DNA of 64,000 nucleotides from a virus. The DNA is taken from positions 1-64,000 of IMG/VR virus record IMGVR_UViG_3300042691_037870. The stretch is one strand, 5' to 3'. Below, piece after piece: positions 41,701 to 52,057 of this stretch. Under the pieces are notes generated by a model. It was given only the letters and a program-made list of their open reading frames with translations, had not been told where the DNA came from and did not search any database. The position numbers and the translations under genes are program-made. The first letter of the stretch is position 1. Every line of letters begins with the position of its first letter.

Positions 41701-44700
41701 ATGTAATTTCTTAAACCTACACCTTCTGGGAAATATGAAGGCGCATCTTCCCAAGTTCTTGGGTGCTCAAATTCATCGTATACATAAAAAGGATAATATG
41801 TGTTAAGAATAAGTTCTGTAGGATATCCTGAAGATGCACCGTTAAAAGTTATTTCTTCAATCTTATTCCATTCTTTAGTATTAGGATTAAGTCCATAAAT
41901 ATCTAGTACTGCATTTGTGTTAACAGGATTTTTGTCTTCATCAATAAAACTTAATAAGTAATTTTCATCCGCAGGCAATATTAGTTCACCGCCTTGTTGT
42001 AAAGTTTCATTAAAGTAATATCTTAATGCTTCAAGAATAGGCGTATACGAATAATCAGAAAAGTAAAAATCAAAGTCAAATTCTTTGACCGGGAAAATTG
42101 AAAAGATTCCCAATATAGGACGATATATGTTATATGCAACTACTCGTTTATCACCAGTCTGATAAAATTCTTGAGTACTATCATTTAGCTGAATAACACT
42201 ATACTGATTAAGATTTGTAAAATCAACAATGTCATTCATTTCATTAAAGACAGGCTCTTCAAGATATGGAAGTGAGTAAACATATTTACCTTGAACTTCC
42301 CAACCTTTCATTGGTGAGTACTTGCCTTTTTGTGCCTGATACCACTGATCTTGAATCTTTTCAAGATTTAGGATTGATAACTCAGAAGAAGTAATAACTG
42401 TAGTAACTGGAGAAGTAGTAGTTCCTAAAGTTGCTGCATTAGAAATAGTAATTGCGTTTGCTGCATAATCTATATAAGTTATGTATGAATCATTAGGAAT
42501 ACCTTTGCCTGTAACTTTTGCACCTACATAGAGGTTATCTAATAGTACATTAGTGATAACTTTAGATCCTGATATAATATTACCCGTTAATTTAACACTA
42601 CGATCTGCAAAGTATCTTTGTGAATCTACATATCCTATTCTTGCACGATTTCTTTCACGCTGTACTCCACCAATAAATAATTGCTTAATTTCATTAGGCG
42701 TAGTAGAAACTTTAATGATATATTCATAAACACTGTTAATTGGCAAATTACTCATGTTAACAGAAAATGGAATAACTGAATAACTAAATACATCTAAACT
42801 CGGAACAGTAACATAATAGTAGCCGTCTCCTGTAGTTGATGCAGTTATTAAATTAGTAGGATTAACATCCGTTCTAATTTTAATAGCTGACCCTCCAATC
42901 GTTTTTGATATTTCTAAATAATAATATATGTCACCAGCAATTCCAGTGTTATTGATTATTTCTACAGGTAAGTCGTAATTGGTATTGCTTGCTACTTCAA
43001 CATTTACAGATGTGTTAACATCAATGTTTCCTTTTTCAAAAAATCCTAAATTAAATATTAAACTTTCTCCATTTACCATTCTACGAGTAAGCTGAATTGC
43101 GTTACCTTCAAGACCTGGTCTTTTAGCTTTTAAGTAAACTTCTTCACCTAAAGCAACTGCATAACATGGCCCATTTTCAAATGTGTTAATACATTTTGCT
43201 AAAGCAGAAGCAACTTGTGTAGCTGTGCCTTCATTGCTAAATGTTGATATGTAATCATAACCATTGGGATCCGCTATAGGATAATCCCAAGCATCACCGG
43301 CTTGCATTCCTGTACTTTTTGCAATCATTCTCCAGCGAAACTGTTGATACGAAGGCATAAGAATAGGTGTTAAGTTTGCAAGTGTGCCACCCAAGAATGT
43401 AATATTTAGTTCTGTTGAATTAACATCTATTCTATATGATTCATTACCTGTATAAGATGTTAGTGGTTCAAGCTGTAAACTTAAAAGAGTATCAACTGCA
43501 AGATTATTTGATAATGGGTTATAATTATAAGTAATGTTATAAGTAGGACCAGCCGTTGAAATTAATTCATCTACAGAAATGAGTGTAAGTGGAGCAACAT
43601 TCGTTGGATTACCATCGTTAACTATATCAATCGTAAGAATATTAGGATTAATTCCCGTGACTGTAAAATAACTTCCAAATGTAACTTCACTGTTTATTGT
43701 AAGACCAGGAGTTGTTATGTATACTTGCTGACCAATAAAAAAATTATCAATTTCATTAACAAATACACCACTTAATGTACCACCAACAGCAGGCATTGTA
43801 AGTGATGATCCAAGCCTTCTTGTATATTGATCTTTAAAGACTGTAAATGAAACATTTGTTGGTGAAACATTTTGTGTTTTTAAGTAATATGTATGTAAAC
43901 GTGGTCCGTGAACATACGTATTAATTGTAAGTTCAAGTTCTTCTTCATCAGCAAATACGGGGTCAGAAGTAACCTGGGCTAAATGAAGTCTTAATTGTGA
44001 ATATCCTTTATCTAATAACTTTGCATCAAATTGAGATGTTATTTGATTAACACCTGCATAATTACTAATATCTTCTTGTGTATCAAAAAGTTTAAGTTGA
44101 GATACTCGACGATAATCTTCAGTACCCGGATTTCCATAATCAACTTCTTTTAGCTCGGTAATTCTTTTAAACGCATCATTGCGATCTTTAATGTAGAAGA
44201 TTCTTAATGGGTCTTCTACTAAAGATGGTAAAGGAAACTTACCTACTACTTCTCCTTGAAAAGTTGGAACATTCGTATTATTTACAATACTTGTTGGATT
44301 ATGATAATAATGAACAGGTATTTGAATACCTTCAGGATTTGTCTGTACAAATTCTTTTGTGCTATATGGCTGTCCGTCAATCCCTGCTTTAGGTATTGGA
44401 GTTTGATTTGGTATTTTTGCTAAAGAAATTGGATCAATCTCAAAATTTGCTAATTGATTTTCTGTTACATATAATCCAAAGTAACGATTAATAGAATAAG
44501 GTGCTGCCTCGGAATCATCAAATAAGAATTCCAAGTTAACAAGATTTGTACTAATTATACCTTGACGTTCAAACCCACCAGTAATATATTCCTCAAATTC
44601 AATAATAGGTCTATCTTTAGTATAGTAGTCATTTAAAAACTCACCTTTGCCTGTCATTGTACCATCTACATAAGAAATCCCATTCCAGGTTGTTGCAATA

Positions 44701-46322
44701 TCAGTATCAAAACTAACATCAAGAGGTCTTTCTTTGTAACGAGGATCATTTACAATCTTTCTTAAATATGAACCTAATTTAGAAGTTTCACGCATATCAA
44801 AAGTTTTTACAATACGTGCATCTTTAAAGAAAGAATCATAAATTTGTGTATTATCCGCTGACATATAACTTTCAACAGATAATGGGTGATCTAATCTAAA
44901 TATGATAAAATAGTCAGGTATTACTTTTCTTAACCAAAGAGGCGCAAAGAAAGAAAATCCTTCATCATAATATTTACTTTTAAGTTGTTCTACTCCGTAG
45001 TTATAAAAGTTATCATATTGTTCGGCAAGAGTTCTTTTAGTATTTTCATATTGATTGTCTGTTTGGTATAAATCAAATATGATTGATGTTGGGGTTTGCC
45101 CATTTTTAAAGAACTTATACAAATCTCTTGCATATGTAGATAGTGGAGATATTGCATACTTTTTATATGCTGAATCAGCTAACTCATTATTTGCATCAAT
45201 AGAATTTAACCAAAGATTTCCTGTTGAATCCAGAGTTATTTTAACATTCCCTGAAAGTTTAGGATTAGTTTTTAAAACACCGTAAGAAGAACGATCATCA
45301 TAAACTTTTATTTCTGACTTATAATCATTTTGCCAGGTAGTTCTTGTAGGTCTAATGCTAGTTTCTTTATATCCCATAAAGTGAACTTCTTGATAATCAT
45401 AAGAAGTTGATAAAGTAGCAGCTGATTTTAAACCGTATGACGTAGTATTATTTGATAAAGTATCTAATGGGGGTGTTAAAGCTCCTACCACAGCTGCGGG
45501 TGGAGCTGAAATGATAATCATATTAAATTTTAAATGACTATCATCAACCCCATCATAATCTATTCTTAATGTTGCTGAAGCATTTGGCACGTTATTATCT
45601 TTAGCTATACGAACTGCTCCACCTAAACCAGAACTTACTTTTCTACCTACAAACCCGGTGCCTTCAAGAAAGTTTGTTGAAAAATTTTCAACTGTGCCAT
45701 CAAATAAGTTCTTTAAAGATACCACATTTTGTGAAGATATCCAAGGAGTAGTATATGAAATGTATTCATATTCAGATATTGATTTTCCATTTAAAGACCA
45801 TCTTTCATTTGCGTTCTCATCCCAGAAACCTACATGCATAGTGCCAGTAACACCTACGCCCATAGAAGGTTCAATTATAATTGAGGAACCTGTAACTCCT
45901 GATAAGTCTGTTATATATGAACCAGGCTGGTTAGGAATGTTTATAACACCTGTACCACCAGTATTGCCTACAAGTATAGGCCCTAATTCACCAAGACCAG
46001 TTGGTCCTACATTTGCATAATCATGTGAATTTTTAACAAACATTCCAGGCTGAACATTTGAAAAACTTAATTCATTTGTATTGGGATATGTTGATGTAGT
46101 TAATTCAACGCCTGACACTTGTGTCCCTGTTAAACTGTTTGTAAATTTTGCATCTGCAGTAGCATAGGCATCAAATGTTCTTGCATGTGGAAACACAAGA
46201 ACATATAATGCATTATTCCCAAGAACGGAATCGTTTCTACCAATAGTTATAAAAGTAGTTGACTTTCCTTGTAAAACTTGTTCTCGCGAAAAATCAATAC
46301 TATAGAAATTAGGTCCTGTCAT
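38784..46322 (-). CDS. Giant baseplate/tail protein
   Basis: At 2512 residues this is the largest gene in the window. It lacks a signal peptide and starts MTGPNFYSIDFSREQVLQG. The composition is mixed alpha/beta, not fibre-like, with a conserved-looking block at about 450-560 (SFFAPLWLRKVIPDYFIIFR, then KTFDMRETSKLGSYLRKIV) and many Asp/Asn/Tyr residues further on. I see no catalytic motif. The one-base overlap with the 1181-residue gene and the flanking tail genes mark it as a baseplate wedge or tail-side component. In T4 the corresponding genes (gp7, gp10) are far smaller, so it may combine several functions. Confidence 0.75.
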   Translation of the reverse strand: MTGPNFYSIDFSREQVLQGKSTTFITIGRNDSVLGNNALYVLVFPHARTFDAYATADAKFTNSLTGTQVSGVELTTSTYPNTNELSFSNVQPGMFVKNSHDYANVGPTGLGELGPILVGNTGGTGVINIPNQPGSYITDLSGVTGSSIIIEPSMGVGVTGTMHVGFWDENANERWSLNGKSISEYEYISYTTPWISSQNVVSLKNLFDGTVENFSTNFLEGTGFVGRKVSSGLGGAVRIAKDNNVPNASATLRIDYDGVDDSHLKFNMIIISAPPAAVVGALTPPLDTLSNNTTSYGLKSAATLSTSYDYQEVHFMGYKETSIRPTRTTWQNDYKSEIKVYDDRSSYGVLKTNPKLSGNVKITLDSTGNLWLNSIDANNELADSAYKKYAISPLSTYARDLYKFFKNGQTPTSIIFDLYQTDNQYENTKRTLAEQYDNFYNYGVEQLKSKYYDEGFSFFAPLWLRKVIPDYFIIFRLDHPLSVESYMSADNTQIYDSFFKDARIVKTFDMRETSKLGSYLRKIVNDPRYKERPLDVSFDTDIATTWNGISYVDGTMTGKGEFLNDYYTKDRPIIEFEEYITGGFERQGIISTNLVNLEFLFDDSEAAPYSINRYFGLYVTENQLANFEIDPISLAKIPNQTPIPKAGIDGQPYSTKEFVQTNPEGIQIPVHYYHNPTSIVNNTNVPTFQGEVVGKFPLPSLVEDPLRIFYIKDRNDAFKRITELKEVDYGNPGTEDYRRVSQLKLFDTQEDISNYAGVNQITSQFDAKLLDKGYSQLRLHLAQVTSDPVFADEEELELTINTYVHGPRLHTYYLKTQNVSPTNVSFTVFKDQYTRRLGSSLTMPAVGGTLSGVFVNEIDNFFIGQQVYITTPGLTINSEVTFGSYFTVTGINPNILTIDIVNDGNPTNVAPLTLISVDELISTAGPTYNITYNYNPLSNNLAVDTLLSLQLEPLTSYTGNESYRIDVNSTELNITFLGGTLANLTPILMPSYQQFRWRMIAKSTGMQAGDAWDYPIADPNGYDYISTFSNEGTATQVASALAKCINTFENGPCYAVALGEEVYLKAKRPGLEGNAIQLTRRMVNGESLIFNLGFFEKGNIDVNTSVNVEVASNTNYDLPVEIINNTGIAGDIYYYLEISKTIGGSAIKIRTDVNPTNLITASTTGDGYYYVTVPSLDVFSYSVIPFSVNMSNLPINSVYEYIIKVSTTPNEIKQLFIGGVQRERNRARIGYVDSQRYFADRSVKLTGNIISGSKVITNVLLDNLYVGAKVTGKGIPNDSYITYIDYAANAITISNAATLGTTTSPVTTVITSSELSILNLEKIQDQWYQAQKGKYSPMKGWEVQGKYVYSLPYLEEPVFNEMNDIVDFTNLNQYSVIQLNDSTQEFYQTGDKRVVAYNIYRPILGIFSIFPVKEFDFDFYFSDYSYTPILEALRYYFNETLQQGGELILPADENYLLSFIDEDKNPVNTNAVLDIYGLNPNTKEWNKIEEITFNGASSGYPTELILNTYYPFYVYDEFEHPRTWEDAPSYFPEGVGLRNYMRRRISVTNDSGAVTEAKPLSYKIVVNSLSNTNARVKIVKNDYYFDKDLKTFSGFSAISDLYSPEDAEAIRGLLNDELYVDAFLRQSLRSEYDRLRENFNKDYALKSKVVPYINKWVQEGTDARDNYYRLNISKAFGITNFSPDTSVKFAEPSLLTNEFPYLDTVPKDYPTESLEGSRSYMFAKLSDIAKGNSTWYDLLTSDDTDDWFTKYFALGYPNEINDLNELITKSRDERYTFMQYSDGVKRSQTLFRGAKVQVIDINNALGEEVSESKKYNDYKFASIARIVPVTPLLAEKPVDIEVYRNDKFKSIVMIINIHIQDYRVQSGLNDYLFFYAMNDQLKNINQKQVPLGGLFNSGNTLASQDILSINQFLPYAPTTTSYEDLSILRPRQGFLGGGYLELGDTRIGGYIIDSLTNSLKPVFNGGKITMNWEPIKPSYNFSVINEIVPTYDNYTNKDNAFTVTGGLNVVPTSFTKDGSLFKLIEVVKLGSQYRHIDRTNSRIYNDSYLPVQTTFGGSNNPIYSSITPGSLNIVQFLMTTMNVALSTINPEPLETYNIKGGTSAYLHIKNLLTYASIKELVNYVPVDNNAHPSSIEYYKVENNTTVAVTDYRLQFIDPDQIIKTGVLAYVNDEDKPIEYLGAANIGYNIVDTNQNEVIYRHRGSYEPRANDVLSFWVREDETFTKHFEKDYLLVNTHFNDKSSLTGILRNYGINKVADAEILKIARGSAYKSVYPLVGEVSVDTKEQFVLNSTWDKNYYRKYYDTQNWNPIDGFNEMKEFKSFLGSKVMNIPNTHILDTFLDTEATFTVTAPSEEVGVKLLSKKEIQLTDVEGTSKPTLTVNLDLRARLLRKLLDDIELPTSFDEFDWLTTLGITELQSLTTVDIENLKKDYLNKNIIQLYEIGEIKLYALSEEGIPIFDITLDDIEKADAGYRVDKDCKVINIDEFTVRIDKQLDTKKPFGYSVTAIIKRI

Positions 46323-49300
46323 TATGAATAGATTCGTTTAATAGTTGCTTTATCATAAGTTACTTGTTTAACATCTTTAATAGCAGTAGGTAATCCTGTT
46401 TCATAAAGTTGTACTAACGAGTCTTTCTGATATGTAGCTGATACTTGAATATCAAATGAGAATACTTGTTTATCCATTTGATATAAGTCAATACCTAATT
46501 GTCTAACATAAGTTAAATTTTTAGGTGGTACTGTAATTGCTGGGTTATACCCACCTAAAATACCATCGCCACCCGCTGTAGACGAAGAAGATATTGAAGG
46601 ACCATAATAATCTGTCATTCTGTATTGGAATATCACAGGTATTACAATTGCATTATTTAAACCAGGTTCAAGCTGACGATTTGCTCTTGCGTCTACTCCG
46701 TTTACAAGTAACTGATTATATGTTACAGGTCCTAAAAATAAGTAAGCACCACAGGTATCAGATCCTATTAAATATCTATCATTGTCTATAAATCCATACT
46801 TGTCAGGTAAATCTGTTATTGCAGGAACGTATGTAGAAGTTGTCCCACCTGTTATACCAGGCCAGTTATTTTTATACTCTAATTGTTTAGCAGGTATGTT
46901 TCTATCACCAAGAGCATTAAATCCATAAGAATGCCTAAAAGCACTTACTGCTTCTGGAGATTGCGGATTTCCTGTTACAAAATCTATTGATATAGTTGGA
47001 GTTTGTAAACTTGTAAATGTTGCAGTTGCACCATTCGTAGGTATGTTAATTACCGGATGGTCAGTATGTATACAAAATGCATTAGCTGTACCACCACCAG
47101 CAGGTGCAATACCTGGAGAAACTGTTGTCTTATCCCAAATCCACGGTTGTGTTACACCTAAGCCTGTACCTGTACTTGGTAGAATTGCTCTACTTGATGC
47201 AGTTATGCCTTGATAAAGATTATTAACTAACCCAATATCTGTGTATCGATTATATAAGAACTGCCCTTTTAATTGACCACTTTGATAAAATGCTGATGCT
47301 ATTTTGTTTGCATTATTTGTATCAGCAGGATTCACAGAAGGATTAACAATAGGTGTTATATCATATTTTCTATAATTATTATAGTCAGGATCATTAATAC
47401 CTGGAGGAACTGTTCCTGTTCCACTTACAGGTAAATTTTCAGCAATACCGCCTGGGATTCTTGAAATAAGTTGAAGTGGTGAAGCTTCTTCATTTTCAAG
47501 ATATATCTTATAAGATTTTGAAATAATAGCACCTCTACGATTTGCCGCAGGAAGTAAATTAACTGCATCAGTATAATAACCGGCAAACAATGTAACAACA
47601 TCACCTGCTTTAACAGGAAGTTTGGCGTTTTTATCTTCATCAACAAGATAAACTTTAACATCGCCTACAACTTTATTCAGACGGTTTTCAAGATCTTGAA
47701 TTCTTAGTGTTAATGATTTTATGTAATCTTCTAATGAAATTACAGTTCCTTGAGCTGTATAAAAATTTGAAGAGATTACTGATGTATCGTGTGCATAGTA
47801 TTTTTCAATAGCATTAAAGGAAGAAGCAAGGTGAACATCTAATCCTTTAGCAGCTAAATCATTTTCAAGATCCACTCTTACAGCATCTTGTGATGCTTCT
47901 TTAAGAGCAATAGTTGCTTCATCTTCAACCACAAGATCGTTTGGAAATGTAATAGCAATTAAGTTTGAAGGTATTGAAAGCATTGGGTTATCAGGCCACC
48001 CAGCTTCAGAAACTGAAACAACATAAAACTCAACTTTTTCACCATTAGATATTGGAATGTCTACTTGATTAATGTTTACCGCATCAGGATCTTCAATGTT
48101 TTCAGTTAACCAAAAATACTTACCTGATACAGGGTCATATTCTTTTTTACGAATATCTGATTTGATTTCATTTAAGTTACTGTAAGTAGCTCTCTTAATG
48201 GCTCCGCTTGTATCTGTATAATCATATTGCTTAACATCCGATGCACTACCATCAGGTCTTACATAACGATAATATGTGTAAAATTGTATTACACTTTGTT
48301 CCCTACCTGTAGTATCTTTTACTGGGTCAGGAATAGCAAAGAATCCTCGTATACGATATTTAGGCGTATCAAGTGCAGCAGGTTTTTGTTGCGCTGTTAC
48401 TGCTAACTCTTTCACGATTGAAGCGTATAATGCTGTCTTTGTATCTTTTTCACGAATAAGGATGTCTAATTGATTTTTTACAGCTCGACGTTCTGTATCA
48501 GAATTAAATTTGGTTGTGTTTAATTCGTCTTTCTTTTTATCAATTGACTTTTGTAGTTCTGTGATTTCGGATTGTAACTTAACTTTATCCGATTGCTTTT
48601 TACGTATAGCTTCAATTTCAGCCTGGTTTAATTTGTGATCGTTAATTGAAACTACTTTAAAGTTAGCTTCATTTAAAACCGGCGCATTAGGTACTAAACC
48701 GTCAACTGCGGATATTTTGTTTTCTTTGGCACTTGCCATTAACATACTACCAAAATCAAGAACTGACTCTTTATAGAAATCGTTAAGGGTTTTGGTTCCG
48801 CTTGTTAAATCAATTGTTAAGTCATTTGTGTAAAAGGCAATACCTGGAGAATATTTGGAAGAAAGTAAATTTGCTTCATCATTTACACTCTTAAAGAAAA
48901 GAACTTCATATTCATCATAACCAATACCTACATTTGCAACTTTAGGTGAATACGTTTCAGAATAAAAAGCTACAGGTTCACCTATTACAAAAGGATCATA
49001 CCCTGATGTTCTTTTTACTCTTATAAAATTTGTAGCATTATCAATTTCAGAAATTTCATATATTGATTCACCTTTTAAAAGTTTATCACCAGGTTTTAAA
49101 ACCATCGTTTCTTTTGATAATGACAAGTTATCATTATACTTTAAGGTATTAAATAAATACCATCTTTTAGTACTTGTACTTCCGTCAGGATTTGAAAAAG
49201 TTCTATCTTCAATATTAACTACAACGAAATCACCTGTGTATCTTACAACTGAAAGAGGTAAGTCAACTACGCCTTCATCAAGAAAATATGTAATGTTTCT

Positions 49301-49867
49301 TTTTTGTAGTTCAATTAAGAATTGAACATAATCAATATCATTTTTTCCTCTAACTGAATCATTAAAGTAGGCAAGTTTATCAGGAGTATCAAGAGTAAGA
49401 ATCATTCTTTTAACAAAGATTTTTGATTCTTGCTGTGGTACATATTTAGAAACATCAACGCTAACTTTAAGAGCAGGTGAAAGCAAACTCTCAAAGAACC
49501 AATTGTTTTCAGCTATAAATTTTGCAGGAACTGTTACTTGACCTACTGGTGATGGGTCTGTTACTGTTTTTGCTTGGTAAATCTTCTTTAAAGATCCATC
49601 AGGCATACGAATATAGGCATCTGAACCATCAAACCCAAGCATCGTACTAACTGTTTTGTCAATTCTTTCAACACTTGACTTTAACCACCCAAAAGATGGT
49701 AATGTAAATGTAGATGTTGTTCCATCTGCATTCGTTTGTGTAACAGTAATAGTATCAGCATTAGTAGTTACAGCTTGTGAAACTTTTTGTAACTGCTCAA
49801 GTGAATTATTCTGCAATCTTATAAAATCTGCAAGTATAGTTGCAAAACTGTTTGATGTGTTTGCCAT
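46322..49867 (-). CDS. Large baseplate protein with internal coiled coil
   Basis: A 1181-residue protein. The N-terminal 100 residues start MANTSNSFATILADFIRLQN and contain a helix followed by PSFGWLKSSVERIDKTVST, typical for a docking region. Residues about 410-470 form a charged coiled coil (KQSDKVKLQSEITELQKSID). A second helical region at about 700-730 (LEDYIKSLTLRIQDLENRLN) precedes a beta-rich C-terminus with Gly/Pro/Asn-rich loops. The same pattern of helix plus SLLSP block is found in the 717-residue neighbour, suggesting related roles in one baseplate wedge. Translationally coupled to the 2512-residue gene. Confidence 0.75.
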   Translation of the reverse strand: MANTSNSFATILADFIRLQNNSLEQLQKVSQAVTTNADTITVTQTNADGTTSTFTLPSFGWLKSSVERIDKTVSTMLGFDGSDAYIRMPDGSLKKIYQAKTVTDPSPVGQVTVPAKFIAENNWFFESLLSPALKVSVDVSKYVPQQESKIFVKRMILTLDTPDKLAYFNDSVRGKNDIDYVQFLIELQKRNITYFLDEGVVDLPLSVVRYTGDFVVVNIEDRTFSNPDGSTSTKRWYLFNTLKYNDNLSLSKETMVLKPGDKLLKGESIYEISEIDNATNFIRVKRTSGYDPFVIGEPVAFYSETYSPKVANVGIGYDEYEVLFFKSVNDEANLLSSKYSPGIAFYTNDLTIDLTSGTKTLNDFYKESVLDFGSMLMASAKENKISAVDGLVPNAPVLNEANFKVVSINDHKLNQAEIEAIRKKQSDKVKLQSEITELQKSIDKKKDELNTTKFNSDTERRAVKNQLDILIREKDTKTALYASIVKELAVTAQQKPAALDTPKYRIRGFFAIPDPVKDTTGREQSVIQFYTYYRYVRPDGSASDVKQYDYTDTSGAIKRATYSNLNEIKSDIRKKEYDPVSGKYFWLTENIEDPDAVNINQVDIPISNGEKVEFYVVSVSEAGWPDNPMLSIPSNLIAITFPNDLVVEDEATIALKEASQDAVRVDLENDLAAKGLDVHLASSFNAIEKYYAHDTSVISSNFYTAQGTVISLEDYIKSLTLRIQDLENRLNKVVGDVKVYLVDEDKNAKLPVKAGDVVTLFAGYYTDAVNLLPAANRRGAIISKSYKIYLENEEASPLQLISRIPGGIAENLPVSGTGTVPPGINDPDYNNYRKYDITPIVNPSVNPADTNNANKIASAFYQSGQLKGQFLYNRYTDIGLVNNLYQGITASSRAILPSTGTGLGVTQPWIWDKTTVSPGIAPAGGGTANAFCIHTDHPVINIPTNGATATFTSLQTPTISIDFVTGNPQSPEAVSAFRHSYGFNALGDRNIPAKQLEYKNNWPGITGGTTSTYVPAITDLPDKYGFIDNDRYLIGSDTCGAYLFLGPVTYNQLLVNGVDARANRQLEPGLNNAIVIPVIFQYRMTDYYGPSISSSSTAGGDGILGGYNPAITVPPKNLTYVRQLGIDLYQMDKQVFSFDIQVSATYQKDSLVQLYETGLPTAIKDVKQVTYDKATIKRIYS

Positions 49868-49886
49868 TTAAGTTTGTAATTAGTTT

Positions 49887-52040
49887 TTAGTAAATGTCAA
49901 CCGCAAATTGAAATGTTGCTGGGTCAATACAGATAACTTCAATTATTGGTGAATTTCCTTTATTTTCAAAATCAAGATATGTTACATAGGCAGCTTCTGC
50001 TGAATATGGGAATCCTGTGTCAAGTTTATCATTTGCATCGGTATAAACGATAAAGTTAAAGTTACCGCTTGTGTTTGATAAATCTAATCCATATTTGAAT
50101 GAAAATCTCATTGTTTGTCCAGCCTCCCAAGGTAAATCAGCATCATTAATATAAATGATTACATCACGATCTGGTGCATACATTGTACTTGCTGTCCCAT
50201 CAGTTAATTTTAGGTAATTTGTAAAGTTAACCAATTTATGTATGTAAGAAAAACTTGAAGGATTAACAGAAAAATCATTTGCGATTGACACAATTGGTTT
50301 TGTTCCTACATTTATCATTTGATTTGTATTAACAACACGAACAGAACCTGCTTGTGATTTATCTAAAAAGATACCACGCCCACTTGTTAGCAAGTCAATA
50401 TTATATGACATCTGAACACTTGTGAAGTTCTTATAGATATTTGTTATCTCATCATAGTTTCTTTGAATTAAACTTAATAAGTTTGCATTATTTGCAAAAA
50501 CTCCTTGATTTTCTGTAATTAAAGTTTGAACATTTTGTATCTGTTCATTAATTTCAGAAATACCTGAAGATGTTAATACTAATGATCTTAAGTTTGCAAC
50601 TTCAGTTGTAAGGTTTGCAAGAATTGCATTATTCTGTAGCATTATATCATAAGAATCTGTCATCTTATTTAATGCGTCCATGTATAACTCTAATGAATAT
50701 GGGTTATAATCATTTACTGAAGTTTCAATCGCAACATCTTGTGAATTGACATCAAACTTAACATTAATTCTAAATGCATATGAATTACCGTTATCTCCTG
50801 TAAAAGAATTAGGTTTATACTTGGTTAATCTTGGAATATATCCTCCACCAGTTGCAAGAATATCTACATTATCCAAGAATAAAACACCGAACAAGTTAGT
50901 GGCACTTACAGCTCCAGATGCCGGATCATATAAGTCATAATAAACAAGTACAGCATTAAAATCAAAAGTTTGTGCAGCTGGCGTTTCATTAAATGTTCCA
51001 AAATCAGTTGAAGCACCCGTTGAACTAATACCTGCATATACAGCAGGATCAAATTCCATTGTAATACCATCGAGTCTTGAACGTGTAAAAGCTACTTCTT
51101 TATTTACACTTTCAATTTTAAACTTATCATTAGTTACATCTAAGAAAGAACTTGGTTCAGTGAAATATGTATTGGCAATAGGATTAGAATACCACCACTG
51201 AAATCCTGGAGTAGTTGAACTATAATAAGTACCTGTTGTTGGGTCTTGGTAATAAAAAGTACCCGGAGCACCAAATGGGTCATTTACACCGTAAGTACTT
51301 GTGTCACTATCAAAAAATGCTTCAATACTTAATCCTGCAGGTTGAACGGTTGCTCCGTTTCTACCGTATATGTATTCATTATTTAAAGGATCTGTTGGTG
51401 TATTTGTAATTACTTGACCCGGAAAATAGTTTGCATCAGATACTGACTTAAATAAAACTGTTGGCGTATTACCGTGAGAAGTAGGGATATAAACATAAAC
51501 TTCTGAAAACGCATTTGCATTATTCTTGATGTTATTTAAAATGTTAATATCACCAATGTAACGAATTACTCTTGAGTATGTTGTTGATTCATCTTCCTCT
51601 ACATAATGAGTACCATATAAAGATGCTGATTGCTCTGTTCCTACAACTGCTTCACGAAAACGAATTGCACCCATTTCCTTTAACCACTTAAAGAAAACTC
51701 TTTCACTAACAGTAGTATCCACATTTGCATCATAATCTTCTGATGAAGATATCATTGTCTCTAAGTTAAGACAATAATTTTGAAATGATTCCGCTAAGTA
51801 ATCATTAAGTGTTTTTGATCCGTCAATTGAAGCAAAAGCTCCAGGTGAATTTGAAAAGTTAATTAGGTTTTCTCCTAACGCAGGGTTACCTATATCAGGT
51901 ATGTTAAGTAAAGAAAATTTTGAAAATCTAAACTTCTTTTGAGAATCATTAAAGGAAAGACCTAAGTCCTCAGAGGCAGATGAGAACGTATAAAAAGTTC
52001 CACCTTGTACTCGGATAGGTTTAATTAATGGTGCTACCAT
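49887..52040 (-). CDS. Baseplate/tail structural protein
   Basis: A 717-residue protein starting MVAPLIKPIRVQGGTFYTFS. Its first 170 residues contain SKTLNDYLAESFQNYCLNLE and VFFKWLKEMGAIRF, comparable in style to TKTLNDFYKESVLDFGSMLM in the 1181-residue neighbour, which indicates a shared helical module. The middle is beta-rich; residues about 460-550 are helical (MQNNAILANLTTEVANLRSL type coiled coil), and the end is beta-rich. No enzyme motif is seen. It starts 17 bases after the 281-residue structural gene. Wedge subunit is the best guess. Confidence 0.75.
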   Translation of the reverse strand: MVAPLIKPIRVQGGTFYTFSSASEDLGLSFNDSQKKFRFSKFSLLNIPDIGNPALGENLINFSNSPGAFASIDGSKTLNDYLAESFQNYCLNLETMISSSEDYDANVDTTVSERVFFKWLKEMGAIRFREAVVGTEQSASLYGTHYVEEDESTTYSRVIRYIGDINILNNIKNNANAFSEVYVYIPTSHGNTPTVLFKSVSDANYFPGQVITNTPTDPLNNEYIYGRNGATVQPAGLSIEAFFDSDTSTYGVNDPFGAPGTFYYQDPTTGTYYSSTTPGFQWWYSNPIANTYFTEPSSFLDVTNDKFKIESVNKEVAFTRSRLDGITMEFDPAVYAGISSTGASTDFGTFNETPAAQTFDFNAVLVYYDLYDPASGAVSATNLFGVLFLDNVDILATGGGYIPRLTKYKPNSFTGDNGNSYAFRINVKFDVNSQDVAIETSVNDYNPYSLELYMDALNKMTDSYDIMLQNNAILANLTTEVANLRSLVLTSSGISEINEQIQNVQTLITENQGVFANNANLLSLIQRNYDEITNIYKNFTSVQMSYNIDLLTSGRGIFLDKSQAGSVRVVNTNQMINVGTKPIVSIANDFSVNPSSFSYIHKLVNFTNYLKLTDGTASTMYAPDRDVIIYINDADLPWEAGQTMRFSFKYGLDLSNTSGNFNFIVYTDANDKLDTGFPYSAEAAYVTYLDFENKGNSPIIEVICIDPATFQFAVDIY

Positions 52041-52057
52041 TTATAGATTTGATATTT

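Noticed and set aside
45658-46020. 120-codon plus-strand open frame
   Set aside because: It lies wholly inside the 2512-residue minus-strand gene, has low-complexity content mirrored from the opposite strand and no leader; treated as a shadow frame.
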